This document shows, piece after piece, positions 1 through 7,180 of a stretch of 33,709 nucleotides of DNA (position 1 is the first letter of the stretch; every line of letters begins with the position of its first letter). The stretch is from Thomasclavelia cocleata (GTDB lineage: Bacteria > Bacillota_I > Bacilli_A > Erysipelotrichales > Coprobacillaceae): positions 1-33,709 of the forward strand of contig NZ_FOIN01000027.1 in the NCBI RefSeq assembly GCF_900102365.1, written 5' to 3'. A program made the translations under genes and the position numbers. The notes below the pieces were generated by a model, which saw nothing but the letters and a program-made list of their open reading frames with translations, was not told the DNA's origin and searched no databases.

Positions 1-314
1 TTAATTTTACAAGGGCATCGCATATCATAAGAAGGTTTCTAAACAAAAAAACGGGTAAAAAATCACCCGTTGAGAACCTGATAGCCAAAGAAATACTTCC
101 TGTCCGACCAGGAAGAACAAGCACACGTCATGTTTCTGCCAAAAAAGTCGTATGTTTCAACTATAGGTTTGACTAACACACGACTATTATATACCTTTGG
201 AAAAGCAGTTTCAAGACTGTACTTTTTTGTGTACATAAAATAAAGCCATAAGCATAGATTTTTTATATTCTATACTTATGACTTCTTTCTTATCTTCTTA
301 ACTTAATGACATTG
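1..314 (+). mobile_element. Right end of an IS4-family (IS231-like) insertion sequence, truncated by the window edge
   Basis: The segment holds the 3' end of a transposase gene, about 120 bases of non-coding DNA with a hairpin (arms 247-258 and 269-280, one mismatch), and a terminal inverted repeat at 297-314 reading CTTAACTTAATGACATTG. The same 18 bases form the right end of the complete insertion at 23494-25168, so the two are related copies of one IS group. The repeat resembles the IS231-type end (…CATCAACTTAAG) as I recall it. The left end and the target duplication partner lie outside the window. Confidence 0.8.
3..176 (+). CDS. IS4-family transposase, C-terminal end only
   Basis: An open frame enters from the left edge and ends at the TAA at 174-176, giving about 57 residues. 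Its start (NFTRA…, then RRFL) and its end (VSAKKVVCFNYRFD) align residue by residue with the transposase remnant at 24607-25030, which reads VNFTRSFHILRHFL and VKAKMVVFFNYRYD. This is the segment after the catalytic YREK region of IS4-family transposases. No stop or frameshift is visible in the part present, so this copy could be intact upstream. The window cannot show whether it is. Confidence 0.7.
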   Translation, partial: NFTRASHIIRRFLNKKTGKKSPVENLIAKEILPVRPGRTSTRHVSAKKVVCFNYRFD

Positions 315-351
315 ATAATTTATCTGTTATTTTTTATTTTTTTATCTATGT

Positions 352-357
352 TATACT
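352..357 (+). promoter_or_regulatory. -10 element (TATACT, extended TG) for the zinc-ribbon gene
   Basis: TATACT is preceded by TG one base upstream, an extended -10 element. The -35 region is a T-rich tract with no good hexamer. It lies 38 bases beyond the IS right end, so the gene appears to keep its own promoter. A palindrome with 7-bp arms (ATTTATT and AATAAAT, near 381-399) sits between this element and the ribosome binding site and might be an operator. Confidence 0.45.
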
Positions 358-437
358 AAAGATGAAAGATGTTTTATTTTAATTTATTTCTAGAATAAAT
401 GATCTTAATCACAATAATAATGAAAGAGGGGAATAAA

Positions 438-644
438 ATGCGGAAGTGTCATCGTTGTAATACAGAAATGATTGAAGAATATGGGTTGAAGATAAGTTCT
501 ATTAATGCTGGAGTAGCTTCTGTAATGCTTAGTAAAGGTCAGGGAGTTTTTACATCTGAACTTGGTAAGATAAAAGCTGCAGTTTGCTCAAAATGTGGTG
601 AAGTATCGTTATATACAGAAAATAAAAAGATATTAGATAAATAA
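438..644 (+). CDS. Small zinc-ribbon protein (68 aa), unknown function
   Basis: The chosen ATG (438) has AGAGGGG six bases upstream; an in-frame start at 399 has no such site. The protein has CxxC near the N-terminus (CHRC, residues 4-7) and a second CxxC near residue 49 (CSKC), a spacing expected of a four-cysteine zinc ribbon. Similar stand-alone zinc-ribbon proteins are common in Firmicutes and usually lack a known role. It is monocistronic, between an IS end and a strong bidirectional terminator. I cannot assign a function beyond probable metal, nucleic-acid or protein binding. Confidence 0.7.
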   Translation: MRKCHRCNTEMIEEYGLKISSINAGVASVMLSKGQGVFTSELGKIKAAVCSKCGEVSLYTENKKILDK

Positions 645-649
645 GTAAA

Positions 650-694
650 AAAAGAGATTACAACTTCTAGAGTATAGAAGTTAGAATCTCTTTT
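650..694. terminator. Bidirectional intrinsic terminator between convergent genes
   Basis: Perfect arms 650-659 (AAAAGAGATT) and 685-694 enclose a second perfect stem (662-669 with 675-682). A and T tracts on the two sides make it work on both strands, ending the zinc-ribbon gene and the minus-strand yhgE gene, whose stop is at 698. Confidence 0.85.
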
Positions 695-697
695 AGT

Positions 698-3127
698 TTA
701 TTCATTTACATTTTCAAATGCTTGAGGAATTATTGGAGTAGGTTTTTTAATTCGATGATTATAAACAAGAATTGTTAAGATGCTACAAATAACAATAATT
801 CCAATGAATACGATAATTTCATTACTTACTGATACATTTTGCATACTAATTACTTTTCTAAAACCATCAACACTATATGTGAATGGGATAAAAGGATGAA
901 TTGCTTTAAAGATTGCTGAAGATGTTTCAAGAGGATAAGTACCAGCTGAACCACCTAGATTAATAACCATAAATACTAGAAGAATAAATTCACCAATTTT
1001 TCCACAAACAACACTTAATAGTGTTACTAATGCCATTAATGCTGCACCAACAATAGTTGTAAAAATAAATGTCATTAATAACTGTTGTGGTGAAAAATCA
1101 CAGAATAGCATTAAGGTACCAATCATTATAACTGAAGCAATTGTTGAAATTGAAAACCAGATCGTAGCTTTAGATAACCAGTATTTAAAACCATTTTTAG
1201 CTTTTTCGATATCATTAAATAAAGGATACATCAAAGTAAATGCCATACAAGCGACATATAAACCAACACTCATCATATATGGAGCCATCCCATGACCATT
1301 ATTTTCTACAGTTGATATTTCATGATGAGATACTTTGATAGGTGTTGATAACATATCAAATGTAGCATCACTACTGTTAATATTATTTATTTGTTTAGCT
1401 CCATCAGTTAGTGAAGTCGCTAATGTATTGGTACCATCTTTCAATGTTGTTAAACCACTACTTAATGTATTAGAGCCATCATATAATTGTTTAGCACCAG
1501 AAGCAATTTGATTAGCACCACCAGCTAATTGTTTAGCACCGTTAGAAATAGTAGGATTATTATTGATTAAAGTGGTAGTACCAGCTAATAATTGCTCCGA
1601 ACCATTTTTAGCACTATTTACACCACTTTTATAAGTGTTAAATCCGTTGTTTAAGGCTGAAGTGCCTTGACCAAGTGCTAAGCTGCCTTGATAAATAGAA
1701 TTTGCCCCATTAATTAAAGTATTTGCTGTAGATTTATCACCTAAACCAGTTTGAACAGTTTTTAAACCAGTATATAGCTGCTGAATAGCTTGATTGGCAC
1801 CTGGTAAAGCTTGAGCTGAACCACTAGCTAGTGAATCAACGGTTAATTGTAGATTATTGAAAACCCCATCAACTGTTGCTTTAGCAGTTTTTACGTTTGT
1901 CATGGCTTTAACGTTTGCATTATTAATATTTTGATCATTTTTTATAGTTGATAAAATATTTGCAATTGTTTCTTGATCAAGATTTTTACCAGCATTATTA
2001 GTTAATGCAGTTTGAAGAGCAATAGCATAAGCTTCGTTAATTTGAGTAATAGATGCTTCTGCACTATCAAGAGACATATCAATATTATTGAGATAGTCTT
2101 TTATATTTGGTTTACTACTATCATTACTAGATGTTGAAATGCTTTGATTTAAAGCCTGAATACCATAATTTAATGTTTCTAGTGCAGTTTTACCAGTTAT
2201 TGGATTAGGAGTAATTAGAGCTTGGATACCAGCTTCTGTATTACTATTTAATTGCTTATCAAGAGCGCTTTTAGCATTAGTTAATGCTGATTCTAAATCT
2301 TTGCTTCCTTGTTCTAATTGTTTGATTCCAACATCAAGTTGATTAATACCATTAGTTAAAGCCTGGCTGTTGTTATCAAGTATTACCAAACCCTTATTTA
2401 AATCACCGTTACCATTATTTACAGAGCTAACACCATCAAGATATGAACTAAGACCATAACTTAAAGTTTTTGCACCATCATCAAAAATAAGTGTACTATC
2501 AGCAAGTGTTTTTAAATTTGTTGTAATTAAATTATTTCCATCAATTAGTTGATTAGTTCCATCATTAATCTGTTTAGAGCCATCAGCCGCTTCATTCATG
2601 CCATTACCGACAGTATTTATTTGATTAAATATTGTTTTTGCATAGGTTTTAGTAACTGTAGCTGATACTTCTTCTTTGATCTTTGTTATTGCAGAGTCAT
2701 CCATTTTTGAAGCAATATAGCTTGTTCCTGGATTGGTTGTATAATTTAAGATCATTTTTTTAGGTTCATCTTCTAGTAATGTTGTAGCATTTTTAGAAAA
2801 ATCACTTGGAATAGTAATAATCATATAATAATCACCATCTTCCAATCCTTGTTTAGCTTTAGAAGCATTAACAAGATTAAAGGACATAGAATCATTATTT
2901 TGAAGATTATTTGCTAATTCTTTTCCAATATCTAAGGTTGCATCGTTATATGTTACTTTGTGATCTTCATTTACAACAGCAACAGGAATCTCGCCTGTGT
3001 TTCCATATGGATCCCAGATAGAACCAAGAAAGACTCCTGAATAAATACTTGGAATTGCAATGATGGCAATAGCAACAATAATCAACCACCAGTTTTTTAA
3101 AAATGCTGACCATTCTTTTTTTATCAT
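698..3127 (-). CDS. yhgE: YhgE/Pip family membrane protein (809 aa)
   Basis: This is a YhgE/Pip (phage infection protein) family member, related to the ABC-2 permease fold and to EsaA. The layout is typical: one N-terminal membrane helix (about residues 13-33), a long extracellular region (about 35-600), then about five C-terminal helices (about 620-790). The extracellular part contains many seven-residue repeats of the LxxG type, such as LSSGLTTLKDGTNTL and QLAGGANQIASGAKQL, predicted to form a long coiled-coil stalk. The ATG has AAGGAG eight bases upstream. The lactococcal Pip homologue is a phage receptor; the role of this protein is unknown. It is divergent from an Rrf2 regulator, which may control it through the palindromes at 3181-3216. 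Confidence 0.9.
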   Translation of the reverse strand: MIKKEWSAFLKNWWLIIVAIAIIAIPSIYSGVFLGSIWDPYGNTGEIPVAVVNEDHKVTYNDATLDIGKELANNLQNNDSMSFNLVNASKAKQGLEDGDYYMIITIPSDFSKNATTLLEDEPKKMILNYTTNPGTSYIASKMDDSAITKIKEEVSATVTKTYAKTIFNQINTVGNGMNEAADGSKQINDGTNQLIDGNNLITTNLKTLADSTLIFDDGAKTLSYGLSSYLDGVSSVNNGNGDLNKGLVILDNNSQALTNGINQLDVGIKQLEQGSKDLESALTNAKSALDKQLNSNTEAGIQALITPNPITGKTALETLNYGIQALNQSISTSSNDSSKPNIKDYLNNIDMSLDSAEASITQINEAYAIALQTALTNNAGKNLDQETIANILSTIKNDQNINNANVKAMTNVKTAKATVDGVFNNLQLTVDSLASGSAQALPGANQAIQQLYTGLKTVQTGLGDKSTANTLINGANSIYQGSLALGQGTSALNNGFNTYKSGVNSAKNGSEQLLAGTTTLINNNPTISNGAKQLAGGANQIASGAKQLYDGSNTLSSGLTTLKDGTNTLATSLTDGAKQINNINSSDATFDMLSTPIKVSHHEISTVENNGHGMAPYMMSVGLYVACMAFTLMYPLFNDIEKAKNGFKYWLSKATIWFSISTIASVIMIGTLMLFCDFSPQQLLMTFIFTTIVGAALMALVTLLSVVCGKIGEFILLVFMVINLGGSAGTYPLETSSAIFKAIHPFIPFTYSVDGFRKVISMQNVSVSNEIIVFIGIIVICSILTILVYNHRIKKPTPIIPQAFENVNE
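1340..2640 (-). repeat. Coding heptad (LxxG) repeat region inside the YhgE/Pip gene
   Basis: At DNA level this stretch repeats short variants of words such as ttagcacc and gctaattg. They encode the heptad pattern of small and hydrophobic residues in the predicted stalk. Bounds are approximate. Such repeats are characteristic of the family and could change length by slippage. Confidence 0.6.
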
Positions 3128-3180
3128 TTTTTATTCTCCTTTCATTAGATTTTAGTTTTTACTTGAAATCTAAATTATTA

Positions 3181-3216
3181 ATGGATATAATTTATCTATG
3201 GATAAAGTTTATCTAT
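3181..3216. promoter_or_regulatory. Two tandem 19-bp near-palindromes, putative Rrf2 operator
   Basis: Repeat 1 (3181-3199) is ATGGATATAATTTATCTAT and repeat 2 (3198-3216) is ATGGATAAAGTTTATCTAT. They match at 17 of 19 positions and share two bases, a 17-bp period. Repeat 2 is palindromic as ATrGATAAA-N-TTTATCyAT. They lie in the divergent region between the YhgE and Rrf2 genes, 54 bases above the YhgE start, where a repressor would block its promoter. Assignment to the Rrf2 protein is inference from position. Confidence 0.55.
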
Positions 3217-3298
3217 TAACAAGTACATATTTTAGTCATAACAATATACTTTGTCAATTAATTTATAAAAAAATTTTAAGTAAATTGATCATTTATGG

Positions 3299-3304
3299 TA
3301 CAAT
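3299..3304 (+). promoter_or_regulatory. Extended -10 (TGgTACAAT) for the Rrf2 gene
   Basis: TACAAT is preceded by TG at 3296-3297 and lies 22 bases before the chosen ATG, with AGAGG between. The -35 region (TTTAAG, 18-base spacing) is weak. Confidence 0.45.
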
Positions 3305-3326
3305 ATATGAAAAGAGGTACATAATC

Positions 3327-3767
3327 ATGAAAGTTAAAAATAGTGTCGAACAAGCAATATGTCTATTAATAATGATTGCTCATAGTGATGAGGGGACTCC
3401 ATTAAAGAGTTACAATATTTCAGAAGATTTAGGTGTTTCTGATTCTTATTTAAAGAAAATAATTCGTCAATTAGTAGTAGCAGGTCTAATTACTTCAGAA
3501 GCTGGTAAAAAAGGTGGTGTTTCTTTAAAAAAAAATCCTGATAAAATTACTTTATTGGATATTTTTGAAGCAATTGAGGGAAAAGAGCCTTTTGCTAGAG
3601 CAACAGGCTTAGTTGAACGAGTATTTTTAAATGAGTTAAAAGAGGTTAAAGAACAAAAACAAGCAATGATTTTAGAAGCATTTAATCAAGCTGAAACATG
3701 TTATAAAGAAAGGCTTAAAACAATCACATTGAAAATGGCAATGGTTGAAAGAAAGAGGAGGCAATAA
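3327..3767 (+). CDS. Rrf2 family transcriptional regulator (146 aa)
   Basis: This is a winged-helix regulator of the Rrf2 family. The recognition-helix region VSDSYLKKIIRQLVVAGLI, the glycine-rich wing (AGKKGGVSL) and the following LLDIFEAIEG are diagnostic. Length 146 aa is normal for the family when the ATG at 3327 is used; it has AGAGG nine bases upstream, whereas a longer frame from 3198 runs through the putative operator. Only two cysteines are present (in ICLL and TCYK), not the three-cysteine Fe-S cluster of IscR/NsrR, so it probably senses something else, like CymR or YwnA. Its likely target is the divergent YhgE/Pip gene and itself, by position only. Confidence 0.88.
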   Translation: MKVKNSVEQAICLLIMIAHSDEGTPLKSYNISEDLGVSDSYLKKIIRQLVVAGLITSEAGKKGGVSLKKNPDKITLLDIFEAIEGKEPFARATGLVERVFLNELKEVKEQKQAMILEAFNQAETCYKERLKTITLKMAMVERKRRQ

Positions 3768-3809
3768 TAAAATAACTTATAAAAAGTTATTTTATGCTAA
3801 CCTCTTTTT
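3752..3809 (+). terminator. Terminator after the Rrf2 gene
   Basis: Outer arms AAAGAGG (3752-3758) and CCTCTTT (3801-3807) enclose a perfect inner stem (3769-3778 with 3784-3793), followed by T residues. The 5' arm overlaps the end of the coding region. Confidence 0.6.
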
Positions 3810-3848
3810 ATTAATAAAATTAAGGCAACACATAAATAAAATATATGC

Positions 3849-3854
3849 TATAAT
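3849..3854 (+). promoter_or_regulatory. Extended -10 (TGcTATAAT) for the HAD-DUF523-manA operon
   Basis: Consensus TATAAT with an upstream TG. It is followed 19 bases later by the ATG of the phosphatase gene, with GGGGAG as ribosome binding site. No convincing -35 hexamer is present. Confidence 0.6.
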
Positions 3855-3872
3855 ACTACGGGGAGTGATTAG

Positions 3873-4526
3873 ATGATTAATACAATTATATTTGATTTAG
3901 ATGGAACATTAGTTGATTCTTTAGAAGATTTAGCTAATACAGTAAATATATTATTAAATAAAAGAGGTTATCCTACACATGAGCTTGATCAATATCGTTA
4001 TTTTGTAGGTAATGGAGTAATTAAGTTAATTGAAAGAGCATTGCCTCAAGAGCATAAAGATGAAGTTATGGTTTTAAAACAAGAATTTGATGAAAAATAT
4101 AGTTTAAACTGTTTAAATAAAACTAATGCATATCCAGGAGTTAATGAATTACTTGAAAAGTTAAAAAAACTTGGTTTTAATTTAGCTGTTGTAACTAATA
4201 AACCGCAAGAACATGCTATTAAAATAACTAAGACACTATTTCCTGGCTATTTTAAATATGTTTTTGGAAACAGTATGCGTCATCCTAAAAAGCCTGATCC
4301 TTGCTTAACTAATTTAGTTATTAATTTATTTGATGTTAAAAAAAATGAGGTTATTTATATTGGAGATAGTGATGTTGATATTCAAACTGCTAAAAATGCT
4401 AAAGTTAAGTCGATTGGTGTGGCTTGGGGATTTAGAGGGGCAAGAGAATTAAAAGATAGTGGGGCTGATTACGTGGTTGATCAAGCTGATGAGATTTTGG
4501 AGGTTATTGATGATTGGAGTAAGTAG
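3873..4526 (+). CDS. HAD family phosphatase, phosphoglycolate phosphatase-like (217 aa)
   Basis: All four HAD motifs are visible: motif I FDLDGTLVDS with nucleophile D8 and D10, motif II in VVTNKP, the lysine in HPKKPDP, and motif IV GDSDVDIQTAKNA. Between motifs I and II is a helical C1 cap of the phosphoglycolate phosphatase/PpaX type, and the 217-aa length fits. Substrate cannot be fixed from sequence; 2-phosphoglycolate, pyrophosphate or sugar phosphates are all possible. The gene overlaps the following DUF523 gene by 17 bases and is co-transcribed with mannose-6-phosphate isomerase, so a sugar phosphate role is plausible but unproven. Confidence 0.88.
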   Translation: MINTIIFDLDGTLVDSLEDLANTVNILLNKRGYPTHELDQYRYFVGNGVIKLIERALPQEHKDEVMVLKQEFDEKYSLNCLNKTNAYPGVNELLEKLKKLGFNLAVVTNKPQEHAIKITKTLFPGYFKYVFGNSMRHPKKPDPCLTNLVINLFDVKKNEVIYIGDSDVDIQTAKNAKVKSIGVAWGFRGARELKDSGADYVVDQADEILEVIDDWSK

Positions 4527-4983
4527 TTGTTTAGCAGGAGTTAAATGTACTTTTCGTGGTGATGATAACTTAATTGAAATTATTAAAGAAATGGTTGCTA
4601 GAAAAGAGGCGATTATGATTTGTCCTGAGGTATTAGGTGGTATGTCAATACCTCGAAATCCTTGTGAGATTAGAAATAATAAAGTTATTGATATTACAGG
4701 TGAAGATAAAACAATGGAATATGTCTTAGGAGCAAAAAAATCATTAGAGATATTGCAAAAGTATGATATTGATGTTGTTTTGTTGAAGGCATATAGTCCT
4801 AGTTGTGGAAAGAATAAGATATATGATGGCAGTTTTACTCATACATTAATTGATGGTGATGGAATCACTTGTCAAATACTAGAAAAAAATGGCATAATGG
4901 TATTCAATGAAAATGAAATTAATGAATTTTTTGAATTTATAGAAAAAAGGAGAGTAGAAAATGGGTCATATTTTAAAGGTTAA
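4510..4983 (+). CDS. DUF523 family protein (157 aa)
   Basis: The ATG at 4510 is chosen because GGAGG lies 7 bases upstream and because DUF523 proteins begin at this point (MIGVSSCLAGVKC). Conserved cysteines are seen in SSCLAG (C7), KCTFRG (C13), CPEVLGG and SPSCG, the usual pattern of the family and suggestive of metal or Fe-S binding. No function is established. It overlaps the HAD gene upstream and manA downstream (23 bases), so the three are translationally coupled. Confidence 0.88.
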   Translation: MIGVSSCLAGVKCTFRGDDNLIEIIKEMVARKEAIMICPEVLGGMSIPRNPCEIRNNKVIDITGEDKTMEYVLGAKKSLEILQKYDIDVVLLKAYSPSCGKNKIYDGSFTHTLIDGDGITCQILEKNGIMVFNENEINEFFEFIEKRRVENGSYFKG

Positions 4984-5896
4984 TCCAGTATTTAAAGAAA
5001 TGATTTGGGGAGGAAAAAAGCTAAAAGATATTTATGGTTATGATATTCCTAGTAATCATACTGGTGAATGCTGGGCTATTTCAGCACATCAAAATGGTGA
5101 TTGTACTATGGCAGATGGTGAATTTGTTGGAAAAAAATTATCACAATTATGGGATGAGCATAGAGAGTTATTTGGCAATATTGAAGGTGAACAATTTCCT
5201 TTATTAATTAAAATCATTGATGCTTGTAATGATTTATCAGTACAAGTACATCCAAATGATGAATATGCAAAAGTGCATGAAAATTCATTGGGTAAGACAG
5301 AATGTTGGTATGTTTTAGGAACTGATGAGGATACAAAAATGGTTATGGGACATCATGCTAAAACTAAGGATGAATTTGTAAATGCGATAAAAAAAGATGA
5401 TTATGAAAATTTGTTGAATAAATTTTCAATTAAAGAAGGAGATTTTTTCTATATTCCAGCAGGTACTGTTCATGCAATTTGTAGTGGCTCATTAATATAT
5501 GAGGCACAGCAATCATCAGATATTACTTATCGTGTATATGATTATCATCGTAAAGATGCTAATGGTAATGAACGTCAGTTACATGTACAACAGTCGATAG
5601 ATGTTACTCAGGTACCATATCATCCATATAGTAATGATGATCAAATTGTAGAGAATATTGCTAATGGAACTGTAACAAAGTTAATTTCTAGTGATTATTT
5701 TACAGTTAGTAAGTACGATCTAACTAGTAAGAATACAATTATCAATAATAAACCATTTCAGTTAGTTACTATAATTAAGGGTAATGGTACTATTAATGGC
5801 AGAAATGTAAAAATTGGAGACAATTTCATTGTTTGTGCTGATCAAAAAGAAGTTGTATATGATGGTGATATGTCAATTATGATTTGTACTTTATAA
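4961..5896 (+). CDS. manA: Mannose-6-phosphate isomerase, class I (311 aa)
   Basis: This enzyme interconverts mannose 6-phosphate and fructose 6-phosphate in the cytoplasm. It is a type I zinc-dependent isomerase: the metal ligands appear as Q95 and H97 (VQVHPND), E114 (GKTECW) and H171 (AGTVHAI), and the catalytic arginine as R191 in DITYRVYDY. The 311-aa length matches the short Firmicute form. The ATG at 4961 has AGGAGAG six bases upstream and lies inside the end of DUF523. It links mannose or mannosylated glycan use to glycolysis. Last gene of its operon; no strong terminator follows. Confidence 0.95.
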   Translation: MGHILKVNPVFKEMIWGGKKLKDIYGYDIPSNHTGECWAISAHQNGDCTMADGEFVGKKLSQLWDEHRELFGNIEGEQFPLLIKIIDACNDLSVQVHPNDEYAKVHENSLGKTECWYVLGTDEDTKMVMGHHAKTKDEFVNAIKKDDYENLLNKFSIKEGDFFYIPAGTVHAICSGSLIYEAQQSSDITYRVYDYHRKDANGNERQLHVQQSIDVTQVPYHPYSNDDQIVENIANGTVTKLISSDYFTVSKYDLTSKNTIINNKPFQLVTIIKGNGTINGRNVKIGDNFIVCADQKEVVYDGDMSIMICTL

Positions 5897-6033
5897 GTTT
5901 TAAATATCAAATTATTTTGATTATTCTTCATGTTCAGATACTTTTTTTACTAGAGAAGAGTATTGGTTTGATACATTATAAAGATAATATGGCATCATTA
6001 ATGAAAAAGATGCTGATAAACTATTGAAAATGT

Positions 6034-6039
6034 TATAAT
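6034..6039 (+). promoter_or_regulatory. Extended -10 (TGtTATAAT) for the DUF3788 gene
   Basis: Consensus TATAAT with upstream TG and a weak TGCTGA hexamer 17 bases before it. It is followed by AGAGGAGGG and the ATG at 6066. Confidence 0.55.
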
Positions 6040-6065
6040 AAAGAATAAATTAGAGGAGGGTTATT

Positions 6066-6479
6066 ATGCTTGATATAATACCTGATGCTGAAGAGATGAC
6101 TTATTTAGTTGGAGAATCACTTTATGATATTTGGAATAAATTAAATGCTTTGATTAAGGAAAAATATGATATGGATTGTTTGTGGAACAAGGGTGGAAAA
6201 GCATGGAAATATGAATATAAATATCGGCGTGGTGGCAAAACGTTATGTGCATTATATGCAAGAGAAAACTGTGTAGGATTTATGATTATCTTGGGGAAAG
6301 ATGAAAGATTAAAATTTGAGACAGATAGAGATAATTATTCAAAAGAAGTTCAAAGGATTTATGATGAAACTCAAACTTATCATGATGGAAAATGGCTGAT
6401 GTTTGAGCCAATTGATACTATTTTGTTTGATGATTTTATTAGGTTGTTGAGCATCAAAAGAAAACCAAACAGAAAGTAG
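6066..6479 (+). CDS. DUF3788 domain protein (137 aa)
   Basis: This matches the DUF3788 family over its whole length. The recognisable points are WNKGGKAWKYEYKYRRGGKT in the first half, GKDERLKFE in the middle, YHDGKWLMF near residue 110, and the terminal KRKPNRK. It is a small soluble cytoplasmic protein, fold related to GyrI/SOUL-like ligand-binding domains in some annotations, with no proven function. It has a strong AGAGGAGGG ribosome binding site and its own promoter, and is probably monocistronic. Confidence 0.85.
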   Translation: MLDIIPDAEEMTYLVGESLYDIWNKLNALIKEKYDMDCLWNKGGKAWKYEYKYRRGGKTLCALYARENCVGFMIILGKDERLKFETDRDNYSKEVQRIYDETQTYHDGKWLMFEPIDTILFDDFIRLLSIKRKPNRK

Positions 6480-7121
6480 ATTATTACTACATCATTAGTA
6501 AATTAGATATTTTTGTCAATAGAAAAGTAATTATCAAATTTTAGATTATGAAGATATTACAATGAATGATATATAGAATAAAATTGAATATTATTTTTAT
6601 ACTTCAATATTCTTGTATCAATAAAAAAAGGTTAGAGGGACATCTCTAACCTTTTATAGTGAACTTGACATTAAGCTGGTTATTATTATAAATATTCAAC
6701 CATTGGTAGATGTAATTAAGTTAAATAATATTGTATCATTTTGTTTTAAAAAAATAATATGATTAATTAATGTTTAAAATAATTTATTTTTATAGATTAT
6801 AGGATAAAATAAAGAAAGCTTTAATTATATAATATAATTATTGGTACTGATGTTAAGGTGATTAAAATAAATAAAAGTATGAATCGTTTCTAGACATTAG
6901 TTAAAGCTTAACTAAGGGAACTGATACCATGATATATGGGAAGAGATGATTTTATTATGGTTTCTATGAATAGAGTGTACCTCATTATGTTTAATAATAA
7001 GCTTAGAAATAGTTATAACAGTAAACTCAAACTTAATAGAAGGAGCTTTTATTATTATGAGTAAGTTTTTTAATAATTCTATACTTGAATTAGAGATTTT
7101 TAGGCTACTTTATTTTTATTA
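6480..7121. other. Long gap with little coding potential
   Basis: No credible intact gene is present. The stretch contains a strong terminator (6626-6656), a perfect 8-bp stem with 3-base loop (TTAGTTAA, 6897-6904, with 6908-6915) and a possible degenerate reading frame from about 6879 to 7060, discussed in the findings. The rest is AT-rich sequence in which I see nothing. Confidence 0.6.
6626..6656. terminator. Strong bidirectional terminator
   Basis: Perfect 11-bp arms AAAGGTTAGAG (6627-6637) and CTCTAACCTTT (6644-6654) with a 6-base loop, A tract on one side and T tract on the other. It is 150 bases after the DUF3788 stop and probably ends that transcript. Confidence 0.8.
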
Positions 7122-7150
7122 ATGACAGAGAAAAAAGTTTATGATAAAAT
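7122..7150 (+). promoter_or_regulatory. Promoter for the Ldh2-VOC operon
   Basis: ATGACA (7122-7127), 17-base spacer, TAAAAT (7145-7150). It is 30 bases before the ATG at 7181, with AAGTGAGG as ribosome binding site. Confidence 0.6.
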
Positions 7151-7180
7151 GTATACAATTTATAAGAAGTGAGGTAAATT

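Noticed and set aside
1340-2640. CRISPR-like or intergenic repeat array
   Set aside because: The repeated words are codons of the heptad repeats in the YhgE/Pip protein, without fixed repeat and spacer lengths.
5897-6033. Remnant of a small gene after manA (a frame ending INEKDADKLLKML)
   Set aside because: The frame is short, broken by stops upstream and matches no family I know.
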